Shown: positions 48,123-56,500 of the stretch, piece after piece
How the letters are laid out: each line of letters starts with the position of its first letter
How positions within the stretch are numbered: position 1 is the stretch's first letter
Source of the DNA: Microbacterium atlanticum
Lineage (GTDB): Bacteria > Actinomycetota > Actinomycetes > Actinomycetales > Microbacteriaceae
Assembly (NCBI RefSeq): GCF_015277815.1
Contig: NZ_CP063813.1
Coordinates: forward strand, 2,294,001-2,358,000
DNA length: 64,000 nucleotides
Reading direction: 5' to 3'
Program-made: the position numbers and the translations under genes
Notes under the pieces: model-generated
Database searches by the model: none
What the model was told of the DNA's origin: nothing
The model's input: only the letters and a program-made list of their open reading frames with translations

Positions 48123-49037
48123 ATGACCAAGCTCGTCGCCGTGCATGGCGACATCACCGCCCAGAGGGCCGACGCCATAGTCAACGCCGCCAACAACGCC
48201 ATGCGCGGGGGCGGCGGCGTCGACGGCGCGATCCACCGCGCCGGCGGCCCCGAGATCCTCCGCGAGTGCGTCGAGCGCTTTCCCTACGGGCTGGCCACCG
48301 GCGACGCAGGATGGACGCGGGCCGGCGCACTTCCCGCGCGCTGGGTGGTGCACACCGTGGGACCGAATTACGCCGCCGGGCAGCGCGACCGCGCCCTGCT
48401 CGAATCCTGCTACCGGCGCGCCCTCGAGGTGGCCGACGAGCTCGACGCCCGCACCGTCGCGTTCCCGCTCATCAGCGCCGGCGTCTACGCGTGGCCGCGG
48501 CGCGAGGCGGTCGCCGCCGCCATCGACACGATCGCCGCCGCGTCGACGCGGGTGGAGGAGGTCTCGCTCGTCGCGGTCGACCGGGGAGCGCACCAGGAGA
48601 TCGCCTCGGCCCTGGTCATGGCCACGTCGCTGCGGATCCTGCAGGGCGTGCGCGAGCTGCACCGCCGCGGGTTCCACGGGGTGCGCGTGCGACCGGGTGT
48701 CGCGCCGTCCGGGATGTACTGGCGGGTGTCGCTGTGGGATGCCGCCGACCCGGCGTCCGGCATCCACTACACCTCGGGCACGGAGACGGCCTTCGCCGGA
48801 GATGCAGTCGAGGCCACGACGCCCGCGCACGACGTCGCCGAGCTGATCCTGCGCGCCATGCCCGGTCTCGCGCCCACCGGAGATGCGCCGGGCTACGCCC
48901 AGTGGTACGAGGGCCTGCTGGCCCGCGTCGAGCCGGAGCACCGCCTCCCGGTGTCGTTCGCCGACTACTTCGACGACAGCGAGGGCTGGGAGATCGGCTG
49001 GGGCAGCGGCGTGCGGTACCCGGCGCCGCCGGCGTGA
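48123..49037 (+). CDS. Macro-domain protein with C-terminal extra domain
   Basis: 304 residues. The macro domain (~1-165) is canonical: VHGDITAQRADAIVNAANN, MRGGGGVDGAIHRAGG, WVVHTVGPNY and FPLISAGVYAWPRREA bind ADP-ribose and may hydrolyse it. A second domain (~170-300) begins TSLRILQGVRELHRRGFHGVR, then VRPGVAPSGMYWRVSLWD, and ends with EGWEIGWGSGVRYP. That pattern matches a stand-alone family seen in Firmicutes and actinobacteria, of unknown function. The ATG at 48123 is 32 nt after hemL; no functional link to heme synthesis is implied. Confidence 0.87.
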   Translation: MTKLVAVHGDITAQRADAIVNAANNAMRGGGGVDGAIHRAGGPEILRECVERFPYGLATGDAGWTRAGALPARWVVHTVGPNYAAGQRDRALLESCYRRALEVADELDARTVAFPLISAGVYAWPRREAVAAAIDTIAAASTRVEEVSLVAVDRGAHQEIASALVMATSLRILQGVRELHRRGFHGVRVRPGVAPSGMYWRVSLWDAADPASGIHYTSGTETAFAGDAVEATTPAHDVAELILRAMPGLAPTGDAPGYAQWYEGLLARVEPEHRLPVSFADYFDDSEGWEIGWGSGVRYPAPPA

Positions 49038-49070
49038 GCGGATGGCGTCGGGCGTCCAGAAAGCCGAGAG

Positions 49071-49089
49071 CCCCCGGCTGCGCCGGGGG
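49071..49089. terminator. Hairpin between macro gene and tRNA-Ala
   Basis: CCCCCGGC (49071-49078), 3-nt loop, GCCGGGGG (49082-49089). It lies 10 nt beyond the tRNA 3' end on the minus strand and 33 nt after the macro-domain stop on the plus strand, so it can serve both. Confidence 0.75.
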
Positions 49090-49098
49090 TTCGATCGG

Positions 49099-49171
49099 TG
49101 GACCTGAGGGGATTCGAACCCCTGACCTCTTCATTGCGAACGAAGCGCGCTACCAACTGCGCCACAGGCCC
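49099..49171 (-). tRNA. tRNA-Ala (CGC anticodon)
   Basis: 73 nt cloverleaf on the minus strand: acceptor GGGCCTG pairs with CAGGTCC and includes the G3-U70 pair, the alanine identity element. The D arm is GCGC-AGTTGGTA-GCGC, the anticodon loop TTCGCAA contains CGC, and the T arm is CAGGG-GTTCGAATC-CCCTC type. Discriminator is A; CCA is not encoded. A TAGTGT -10-like box lies about 17 nt upstream. Confidence 0.95.
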
Positions 49172-49238
49172 GTGAACCTCGAAAACACTATCACGCTTCA
49201 CCGTCCGCTCCGAACCCGCGGAGCCCTCCGCGACCGGG

Positions 49239-50264
49239 CTACTGGCCGGCCGCGCGACGGGTCAGCAGCTGCCGCACGTGCGCCTCGATCTCGGCGTCGT
49301 CGACATACCCCATACGGCCGTACGCCTCGCCGTCCGAGGCGGCGCGGGCCGTGCGCGCGACCTCGATGGCAGCCGGCTGAGGCGCCGCCGAACGCGCCAC
49401 CATCGCCTCCTCCAGGGCCGCCTGCCGCAGCGCTGCGCGAGCGGCCTCGGCATCCAGGACGGCGGCGGCGCGCGAGCCGACAGAAGCGGTGAGCGGTCGA
49501 GGCAGGTCGCGCGGCTCCCACGCGCGCTGCGCCCGTTCGAGCTCGACGTCCTGCAGCACGGCAGGGCGACGGGGTTCGGCATCCGCCGACCTCGACTCCG
49601 CGCGCGCGGCCACCCGAGCGAGGCGCTGCAGCGTGAGCCCGCAGACCGTGGTCACCCCGACGCCTGTCCACAGGAGGGTCTGCGCGCCGACGGTCAGGGT
49701 CTCGTACACGCCCCAGACTGCCAGGGCGACGCCTGCCAGACCGATGAGCGTCGCAGCGAGACGGAAGCGGCGCCGGGCACGGGCCCGGCGAGCGTCGGGC
49801 AGGGCACGCGCGGCGGCGACCTGCGCACGTGCGGCCGCCGCGGCCGCCTCGCGCTCGGCGCGGGCCTGCTCCAGACGGACGCGGGCGGCCGCCTCCGCGG
49901 CCACACGCTCTGCGCGGGTGCGCTCGCGGTCGAGCCGCGCCGCGACCTCTGCGGCCTCGCGCTCCGCGCGGGCACGCTCGAGCTCGACGCGCGCCGACTC
50001 GAGCGCCGCCTGCTCGCGTTCGGCGAGGGCGCGCTTGGCCAGCCGCTGCTGCGCCGCGGCCGTGCGCGCGGTGAGCTCGAGTCGCACCTCTTCCGGCGTC
50101 TCACTGGTCTCGGCGAGCACGCGCAGCGCCTGATTGAGCCGCACGGCGTTGCGCTCCGCGGCGTCGTACTGGCGCCGGCTGTGCCAGCTCGGCAGCAGAT
50201 AGATCAGCCACAGGCCGGCCGCCACGAGGACGATGACGCCCCCACCCAGCACCTGCCCATCCAT
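49239..50264 (-). CDS. Coiled-coil membrane protein
   Basis: 341 residues. An N-terminal membrane segment (GGGVIVLVAAGLWLIYLLP, ~6-25) is followed by a long Ala/Glu/Arg heptad-rich coiled coil (~35-160, with repeats of ERARAEREAAE type), two more hydrophobic stretches (~170-215, RLAATLIGLAGVALAVWGVY and TLLWTGVGVTTVCGL) and a C-terminal tail ending MGYVDDAEIEAHVRQLL. The start at 50264 is chosen because MDGQVLGGG leads straight into the membrane segment. Similar Microbacteriaceae proteins are labelled large exoprotein without evidence. Function unknown. Confidence 0.75.
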   Translation of the reverse strand: MDGQVLGGGVIVLVAAGLWLIYLLPSWHSRRQYDAAERNAVRLNQALRVLAETSETPEEVRLELTARTAAAQQRLAKRALAEREQAALESARVELERARAEREAAEVAARLDRERTRAERVAAEAAARVRLEQARAEREAAAAAARAQVAAARALPDARRARARRRFRLAATLIGLAGVALAVWGVYETLTVGAQTLLWTGVGVTTVCGLTLQRLARVAARAESRSADAEPRRPAVLQDVELERAQRAWEPRDLPRPLTASVGSRAAAVLDAEAARAALRQAALEEAMVARSAAPQPAAIEVARTARAASDGEAYGRMGYVDDAEIEAHVRQLLTRRAAGQ

Positions 50265-50384
50265 GCTGACCACGGTAAGGGACCGAGTGCCGATGACCGC
50301 GGCATCCGGTCGCGTGTCACGCAAGCAGTTTTCGCCGGGTCAGGGTCTGGATCCGCGGACGCGGGCAGCCGGAGGCCGCCGGTG

Positions 50385-51014
50385 CTACGCGTGCAGGCGG
50401 TCGGCGGGCGGGATGCTCGCGGCGTCCTGGGGTGCGCGGCCGGAGACCCACCGCTGCAGCACGCCCTCGGGCACCTCTTCGCGCACCAGGCCGAACGCGT
50501 AGTGGTCGCGCCAGTCGCCGTCGATGTGGATGTACCGCCGCCGCAGCCCTTCGTAACGGAAGCCGAGCTTCTCGACGACCCGCAGGCTCGCCTGGTTCTC
50601 GGGCCGGATGCAGATCTCCATGCGGTGCAGGCGCAGCTCGGAGAAGCACACGTCGGTCGCCAGCGCCACGGAGGTCGGCGTGATCCCGCGACCTGCGAAT
50701 CGCTCGCTGACCCAGTAGCCGATCGTCGCGGACGCGAGCGAGCCGCGTGCGATGCCCCACACGTTCAGCTGCCCGGCGACCTCGCCGGCGTACTCCATGA
50801 CGAACGGAACCCCGGCGCCGTCCCGGTACTGCTGCAGCAGCCGCCGCACGCCCACCCGCATGTCGAACGACACCGGGCCGTCAGGACTCGTGGCCTCCCA
50901 CGGGCGCAGCCAGCCGCGGTTCGACAGCAGCTCGTTCTGCAGCACCCGGGCGTCGCGCTGGCGGACCAGCCGGATCGCCACCGGCCCGTAGCCGCGGGGA
51001 GCCGTCAGATCCAT
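50385..51014 (-). CDS. GNAT acetyltransferase, RimJ/RimL type
   Basis: 209 residues. The GNAT core has a DGAGVPFVMEYAGEVAGQLNVWGI strand, then IGYWVSERFAGRGITPTSVAL (the acetyl-CoA loop, RGIT) and HRMEICIRPENQASLRVVEKLGF (RPEN.AS motif of RimJ/RimL). It may acetylate a protein N-terminus or an amino group of an unknown substrate. ATG at 51014. It lies 24 nt downstream of galU on the same strand, so they likely share a transcript. Confidence 0.87.
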   Translation of the reverse strand: MDLTAPRGYGPVAIRLVRQRDARVLQNELLSNRGWLRPWEATSPDGPVSFDMRVGVRRLLQQYRDGAGVPFVMEYAGEVAGQLNVWGIARGSLASATIGYWVSERFAGRGITPTSVALATDVCFSELRLHRMEICIRPENQASLRVVEKLGFRYEGLRRRYIHIDGDWRDHYAFGLVREEVPEGVLQRWVSGRAPQDAASIPPADRLHA

Positions 51015-51037
51015 GTGACCCCCTCGTACGGGCGGCG

Positions 51038-51925
51038 TCAGAGGTTCGCCGCGAAGTCCTTGAACCAGGGACGCAGTGCGGGACCGAGGTCGTCTCGATC
51101 GGCCGCGAGCTGCACGATGGCCTTGATGTAGTCCACCCTATCGCCGGTGTCGTACCGGCGGCCACGGAAGACGACGCCGTACACGCCGGGCCCGTCGGGG
51201 TCGGCCGCGAGCTCCTGGAGCGCATCGGTGAGCTGGATCTCGCCGCCCTTGCCGGGCTCGGTGCGCTCGAGGATCTCGAACACGCCGGGCGAGAGCACGT
51301 ACCGCCCGATCACCGCGAGGTTCGACGGGGCGTCCTCGGCCTTCGGCTTCTCGACGAGGCCGCTCACCTTGACGACGCCGTCGCCGTCGGTGGACTCGAC
51401 GGACGCGACGCCGTACATGTGGATGTGCGCGGGGTCGACCTCCATGAGCGCGATGATCGCTGCCCCGGTGCGCTCGTGCTCGGCGATCATCTTCGTCAGC
51501 AGCTCGTCGCGCTCGTCGATGAGGTCGTCGCCGAGCATGACCGCGAACGACGCGTCGCCGACGTGCGCCTTCGCCCGCAGCACCGCGTGGCCCAGCCCCT
51601 TCGGCTCGCCCTGCCGGACGAAGTGGATGTCGGCGAGATCACTCGACTCCAGCACGCGGTGCAGGCGGTCGACGTCGCCCTTGTCCTTCAGCTTCTCCTC
51701 CAGTTCGGGAACTGAGTCGAAGTGGTTGGAGATGGCGTTCTTGTTGCGCCCGATGATCACGAGGATGTCGTCGATCCCCGCCTGCGCGGCCTCCTCGACG
51801 ACGTACTGGATCGCCGGCTTGTCGACGACCGGGAGCATCTCCTTCGGCATCGCCTTGGTGGCGGGCAGGAATCGGGTGCCGAGACCGGCGGCCGGGATGA
51901 CGGCCTTGATCGGAGTGTGGGGCAT
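51038..51925 (-). CDS. galU: UTP-glucose-1-phosphate uridylyltransferase
   Basis: 295 residues. AVIPAAGLGTRFLPATKAMPKEMLPVVDKPAIQYV is the nucleotide-binding signature, and FVRQGEPKGLGHAVLRA, FAVMLGDDLID (metal Asp), SGLVEKPKAEDAPSNLAVIGRYVL complete the GalU active site. It makes UDP-glucose for cell-wall and exopolysaccharide synthesis. The ATG at 51925 is preceded by a GC-rich region, divergent from the 5-FTHF cyclo-ligase gene. Confidence 0.96.
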   Translation of the reverse strand: MPHTPIKAVIPAAGLGTRFLPATKAMPKEMLPVVDKPAIQYVVEEAAQAGIDDILVIIGRNKNAISNHFDSVPELEEKLKDKGDVDRLHRVLESSDLADIHFVRQGEPKGLGHAVLRAKAHVGDASFAVMLGDDLIDERDELLTKMIAEHERTGAAIIALMEVDPAHIHMYGVASVESTDGDGVVKVSGLVEKPKAEDAPSNLAVIGRYVLSPGVFEILERTEPGKGGEIQLTDALQELAADPDGPGVYGVVFRGRRYDTGDRVDYIKAIVQLAADRDDLGPALRPWFKDFAANL

Positions 51926-52006
51926 GCCCCGAGTCTAGGGGGCGAGCCGACACGAGCCCGGCCGCCGGGAGACCCGTTACGATGACCGCCCCGTAGAATC
52001 GACGGC

Positions 52007-52603
52007 ATGTCCGACGCGATCGCCGATGCGAAGCGCGCACTGCGCGCCGAACTGCGAGAGCGCCGGCAGCTGCTCTCCGAGCACGCCCGGGAGGCGGCCG
52101 AGGCCGGCATCCACGCCCAGCTCGACGCACTCGTCGCCGAACACGGAGCGCGGTCGATCTCCTGCTTCCTGTCGACGATGGCCGAGCCCGGCACCCGGTC
52201 CTTCGTGGCGGATGCCGTGGCCCGCGGCATCCGCGTCCTGCTTCCGGTCACCCGCGCCGACGGCCTGCTCGACTGGGCCGTCGCCACGACCGAAGGCGAC
52301 ATCACCGAGGGCATGTACGGACTGCCGGAGCCGGTCGGCGAGCTGCTCGGCCCCATCGCCGTCAACCACGTCGACCTGCTCATCATCCCGGCCGCCGCGG
52401 TCGACAGGGCGGGGATGCGGCTCGGCTGGGGGCGCGGCTTCTACGACAAGACGCTCGGCTCGATGGAGCGGTGCCCGCCGGTGTACGCCGTGGTCTACGA
52501 CACCGAGGTCCTCGACGAGCTTCCCAGCGACGTCCACGACCAGCCGGTCACCGGCGTGGTGACCCCCACACGCACCATCACCCTCGCGCCGACCCGGCGC
52601 TGA
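52007..52603 (+). CDS. 5-formyltetrahydrofolate cyclo-ligase
   Basis: 198 residues. KRALRAELRERRQLL is the N-terminal helical part, ISCFLSTMAEPGT holds the substrate loop, and the C-terminal MRLGWGRGFYDKTLG is the ATP/Mg-binding signature. It converts 5-formyl-THF to 5,10-methenyl-THF. ATG at 52007. The stop is 19 nt before the FmdB-type gene and mscL follows, an arrangement common in actinobacteria. Confidence 0.94.
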   Translation: MSDAIADAKRALRAELRERRQLLSEHAREAAEAGIHAQLDALVAEHGARSISCFLSTMAEPGTRSFVADAVARGIRVLLPVTRADGLLDWAVATTEGDITEGMYGLPEPVGELLGPIAVNHVDLLIIPAAAVDRAGMRLGWGRGFYDKTLGSMERCPPVYAVVYDTEVLDELPSDVHDQPVTGVVTPTRTITLAPTRR

Positions 52604-52622
52604 CAGAACCACCGAGAGACAC

Positions 52623-52904
52623 ATGCCCACCTACGCCTACGCCTGCAAGCAGTGCGGCCACCGCTTCGACGCCGTGCAGTCCTTCGCCGACCCCACCCTC
52701 ACCGAGTGCCCCGAGTGCGGGGGGCCGCTGCGCAAGGAGTACGGCTCGATCGGCGTCACGTTCAACGGCTCGGGCTTCTACCGCACCGACTCGCGCGCCG
52801 GGGCCAAGACCTCCGCTTCGGATGCCGCGGGTGGCGCGTCGTCGGCGACTGAGACATCATCGAAGTCCGAGGCGAAGGCCTCGCCCGCGTCGTCCGGAGC
52901 CTGA
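52623..52904 (+). CDS. FmdB-type zinc ribbon protein
   Basis: 93 residues. MPTYAYACKQCGHRFDAVQ and LTECPECGGPLRKEYGSIGVTFNGSGFYRTD form a CxxC...CxxC zinc ribbon of the FmdB/putative regulatory family, with the GFYRTD end of the ordered domain. The C-terminal third is Ser/Ala/Thr-rich and disordered. Function is not established. It stands between the cyclo-ligase and mscL. Confidence 0.92.
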   Translation: MPTYAYACKQCGHRFDAVQSFADPTLTECPECGGPLRKEYGSIGVTFNGSGFYRTDSRAGAKTSASDAAGGASSATETSSKSEAKASPASSGA

Positions 52905-52948
52905 GCCTGCGGAGCCCGTCGCGGGAACGACACCCCGGGGGTTTCATC

Positions 52949-53371
52949 GTGATCAAAGGCTTCAAGGAGTTCATCCTCCGCGGCAACGTCATCGACCTGG
53001 CTGTCGCGGTCGTCATCGGCGCTGCGTTCACCGCGATCGTCAACGCGCTCGTCGAGGGCTTCATCAATCCGCTGATCGGCGTCATCTTCCAGGTCGGCGA
53101 CCTGAGCAGCTGGGTGTTCGAGGTGCCCACGCTCTCCGGCGGCACCTCGACCTTCGCCATCGGCGCCATCATCGGCGCGCTCATCAACTTCCTCGCCGTC
53201 GCCGTGATCGTCTACTTCGTGTTCGTCATGCCGATGAACCACTGGAAGGAGAGGCAGGCCGCGAAGGCCGGCGCCGGCCAGCCCGACGCCGAGCCGCTGC
53301 CGACCGAGCAGGAGCTCCTGGCGCAGATCCGCGACCTGCTGCAGAGCCAGGGTCCGACCCAGCGCCGCTGA
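52949..53371 (+). CDS. mscL: Large-conductance mechanosensitive channel
   Basis: 140 residues from GTG 52949. IKGFKEFILRGNVIDLAVAVVIGAAFTAIVNALV is the N-terminal helix and TM1 (pore gate), and FAIGAIIGALINFLAVAVIVYFVFVMPMN is TM2. The C-terminal helix PTEQELLAQIRDLLQ forms the cytoplasmic bundle. It releases solutes on osmotic downshock. It is the last gene of the cyclo-ligase - FmdB - mscL run. Confidence 0.96.
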   Translation: MIKGFKEFILRGNVIDLAVAVVIGAAFTAIVNALVEGFINPLIGVIFQVGDLSSWVFEVPTLSGGTSTFAIGAIIGALINFLAVAVIVYFVFVMPMNHWKERQAAKAGAGQPDAEPLPTEQELLAQIRDLLQSQGPTQRR

Positions 53372-53389
53372 CCGGGCCGGCGCGACGCG

Positions 53390-53590
53390 TCACCAGTGCG
53401 GCGGGACGTCCCGACGCAGTCGCTCGTCGTTGGGCCCTGAGGACTTCTCGGATGCCGCGTCCGGCCGGGGCGCGGCATCCGTCTCCTCGTCCGCGGGGAC
53501 GGGCTCGGCGGTGGAGCCGGGGGCGGGCGTCAGCTTCGCCCGACGTGCGCCGGCGACGCGCTCGATCCGCTGACGCTCATTCGACGACAT
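53390..53590 (-). CDS. Small conserved protein with PPHW tail
   Basis: 66 residues: MSSNERQRIERVAGARRAKLTPAPG, then an acidic, low-complexity middle and the C-terminus NDERLRRDVPPHW. The last block recurs in small Microbacteriaceae proteins ending PPHW or PPHY (from memory). The ATG at 53590 overlaps the 3' end of the giant helicase gene by 14 nt, so it is probably translated from that mRNA. No membrane segment is present. Function unknown. Confidence 0.6.
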   Translation of the reverse strand: MSSNERQRIERVAGARRAKLTPAPGSTAEPVPADEETDAAPRPDAASEKSSGPNDERLRRDVPPHW

Positions 53591-56500
53591 CGAGCGGCTG
53601 GGTCTCGTTGTCGACCCGCGGCGCATCCGGCGGGACGCCGAGCATGGCGGCGATCCGCTGAGCGACGTCGGCCGGATCGCGGTACAGGTCGAAGGAGTGC
53701 ACGCGCACGTAGTGCCAGCCCAGGCGCCGGAGGATCTGCGGACGCAGCCGCAGCGACTCGCGCAGCGACTCGCCGATCGTCTCGGGGTCGCTCTCGACGA
53801 CGACCGCCTTTCCGCCGTACTGGGCGACCAGCGGCAGCAGGCCGCGGTAATGCACGTCGACGGACAGCCCGGTGCGCCGCAGCTCGCGGGCCAGGGCGCG
53901 GGTGAGCGGATCGGCGAGATCCTCGAGACGGGCTTCCCGCGAGCGGGCGGCCAGTCCGCCCAGGATCGACATGAGCGTGGCGGCGCCGTACTCCAGGCGT
54001 CCGTCGTCGAATGCCGACGGGCGGATCGATGACACGATCACCATCGAGCGGCGGGCGCGGGTCATCCCGACGGTGAGCAGCCGCTCGCCGTCGGGAGTCG
54101 ACAGGTCGCCGAAGTCGCTCAGCACGCGGCCGTGCTTGGTCAGGCCGAATCCCAGGGAGAAGATCACGCGATCGCGGCTCTCGGCGACCGATTCCTCGAG
54201 CGTGAGCACCGCGAACGGCTCGGCGGTGTCGCGCGACACGAAGTCCGCGACGTCGGAGCGTCCGGCGAAGGCCGCTTCGACGGCGGCGCGGATGCGCTCG
54301 GCGTGCCGCACGCTGGCGGTCACCACCATGAGCGACTCGCTGCCGCGGTTCACGGCATGCTCGACGGCGAGCGTGACCACGCGAGCAACCTCGGCGTCGG
54401 GACTCTCGACGGCTCCGGTGACCGGATCGGGCGTGCCGTTGCCCCCCTCGACGTAGTCGACGGCGATGCTCCCCCGGCCGAGGTACGAGCCCGCCCACGG
54501 CAGCGAGACGAGCTCGCCGCCGTAGAACGCCTCGTTCACGAGGGCGGCGAGATCCTCCCCGCCCGCGCGGTAGCTGCGGGTGAGCGTCTCGACCGGGAAG
54601 AGCTCTGCGAGGCGCTCGAAGACGCTCGCGCGGTCGAAGGGCACGTCCTCCGGCTCGATCGCCTCGACCAGCGGCCCCGCACCGGTGATCGGCGGGGCGC
54701 CCGCGGTGGTCTGCCCGGCGTACACCGACGCGACGGCGAACGGCGTGGGGCGCTGGGTGACCGGGTCGCCGAACGCGACGACCTGCCGCGCGCGGCGGAG
54801 TGCGGGAGCGGCCTCGGCGAGACAGAGGGCCGCGGCATCCGCGACCACCACGACGTCGAACCCGGCGGCCTCGGGGATCCGCGGGACCTCGTACGGGGAG
54901 GCCAGCCAGACCGGCGCGAGCGTCCGCGAGAGCGACGGCGCGACGCTGACGAGCTCGGCGGGCGTGATCGCGCCGCGCTTCAGCGCTCGCTTCAGGGCAT
55001 CTGCCTCGGCGGCGTGGTCCACGATGCCGATGCGCCATTGCTTGGCGAGGTGCGCGGCGAGGAGGGGGCCGGATGCCGCCGCGTGGGCCTCGTCGACGAG
55101 CCGGAAGTCCCGCTCCAGCCGGTCCACGACGGCCGTGTTCGCGCCGAGGACGGCCTTGTCGGTGCGCAGCAGCACCTCCAGCGCCGACTGCCACCAGGCG
55201 TACTCGAGCTCAACCGCCACCTGCTCCTCCGGCACGTGGCGCACCGAGAGCTCGAGCAGGAGCGGCTCCAGGCCGAGCGCGGCCAGCTCGGAGCGCAGCG
55301 TCGCCCGCTCCTTGAGGTTGTCGAAGACGTCGGACTCTGCGGCAAGGCCGGCGAGCGTGCGGACGAGCTGGGTGACCGGAATGGTCGGGAGCCGGTCGGC
55401 GCCCTCGCGGCCGAGGGCCGCGTCGAGCTCGCCCAGCTCGGCGTCGACGCGCTGCCACGCCACCTGCACGTCGCCCAGACCCAGCGGCACCTCCGGGGTG
55501 ATGCCGGGATCGACGTAGCGCTGCCATTCGGTGCGCTGCTGCTGGATGCGCACCAGCGCCTCGTACATGTCGGGGACGTGCACCCCGGGGCGCAGGTACT
55601 CCCGCGAGAGCCGGCGCAGGCGACGCCGGTTGGCGCCGCTCATGTCGGGGGTGTCGCGGCGGGGCGCATGGGCCTTGATCAGCTCGCCCAGCGGCCGCTC
55701 GAACACGGTGAGGCTGAACTTGTCGAGGGAGTCGCGGATGCCGCTGAGCAGCCGGAGGTACACGCCCAGCTCGGCGATCGTGTGGAACGGCCGCATGCGC
55801 GTCTGGCCGATCATCTCGTAGCCGCGCTCCAGCAGGGTCGGCACATCGCTGCGGTGCAGCTTCCCGGCGAGGGCGTGGGTGGCCCTGGCCTGCTCCACGG
55901 TCTCGAAGCTCACGCCGTACCAGGGCGAGTCGTCGGGCCCGAACCGGAACTCGCCGAGTCGCGCTGCCGTGGCCAGCTTCGCCGCGGCGTCGGCTCGCTT
56001 GTCCGCGAGGTTCGCCAGCGTTGCCGCGTCGAACCGGGTCTCGGTCGCCGGGGCGACGCCGCGCGCGGCGAGGGCCGCCAGCTCGCGCAGGATCTCCAGG
56101 ACCGACACGCCGAACGACGGATGCGGCGTGGTCACGGCCGCGCGGTAGTCGCGCAGCACGCCCCGCAGCCGCACGAGGGCGTCGTCGATGTCAGAGACCT
56201 TCGGTGCCTGCGCCTTCTCATTGCGGCCGATCGCGCGGATGAGGTCGCGCTGCAGCCGGTCGGGCGAGACGGCGAGCCCGGTGAGTCCGATCCCCGCGAG
56301 CCGGTGGCGCACGCCGTCGAGCGTCGACCGTCGGGCGCTCACCACGAGGACGCGCTTGCCGTCGCGGACGAGCGCGCCGACGGCGTTGATCACCGTCTGC
56401 GTGCCGCCGGTGCCCGGCAGGGTGTGGACCACGAGCGATTGGCCGTCGGCGATGCGCGCCAGCACGCGCTCCTGCTCGGAGTCGGCGTCCAGGAGCAGGG

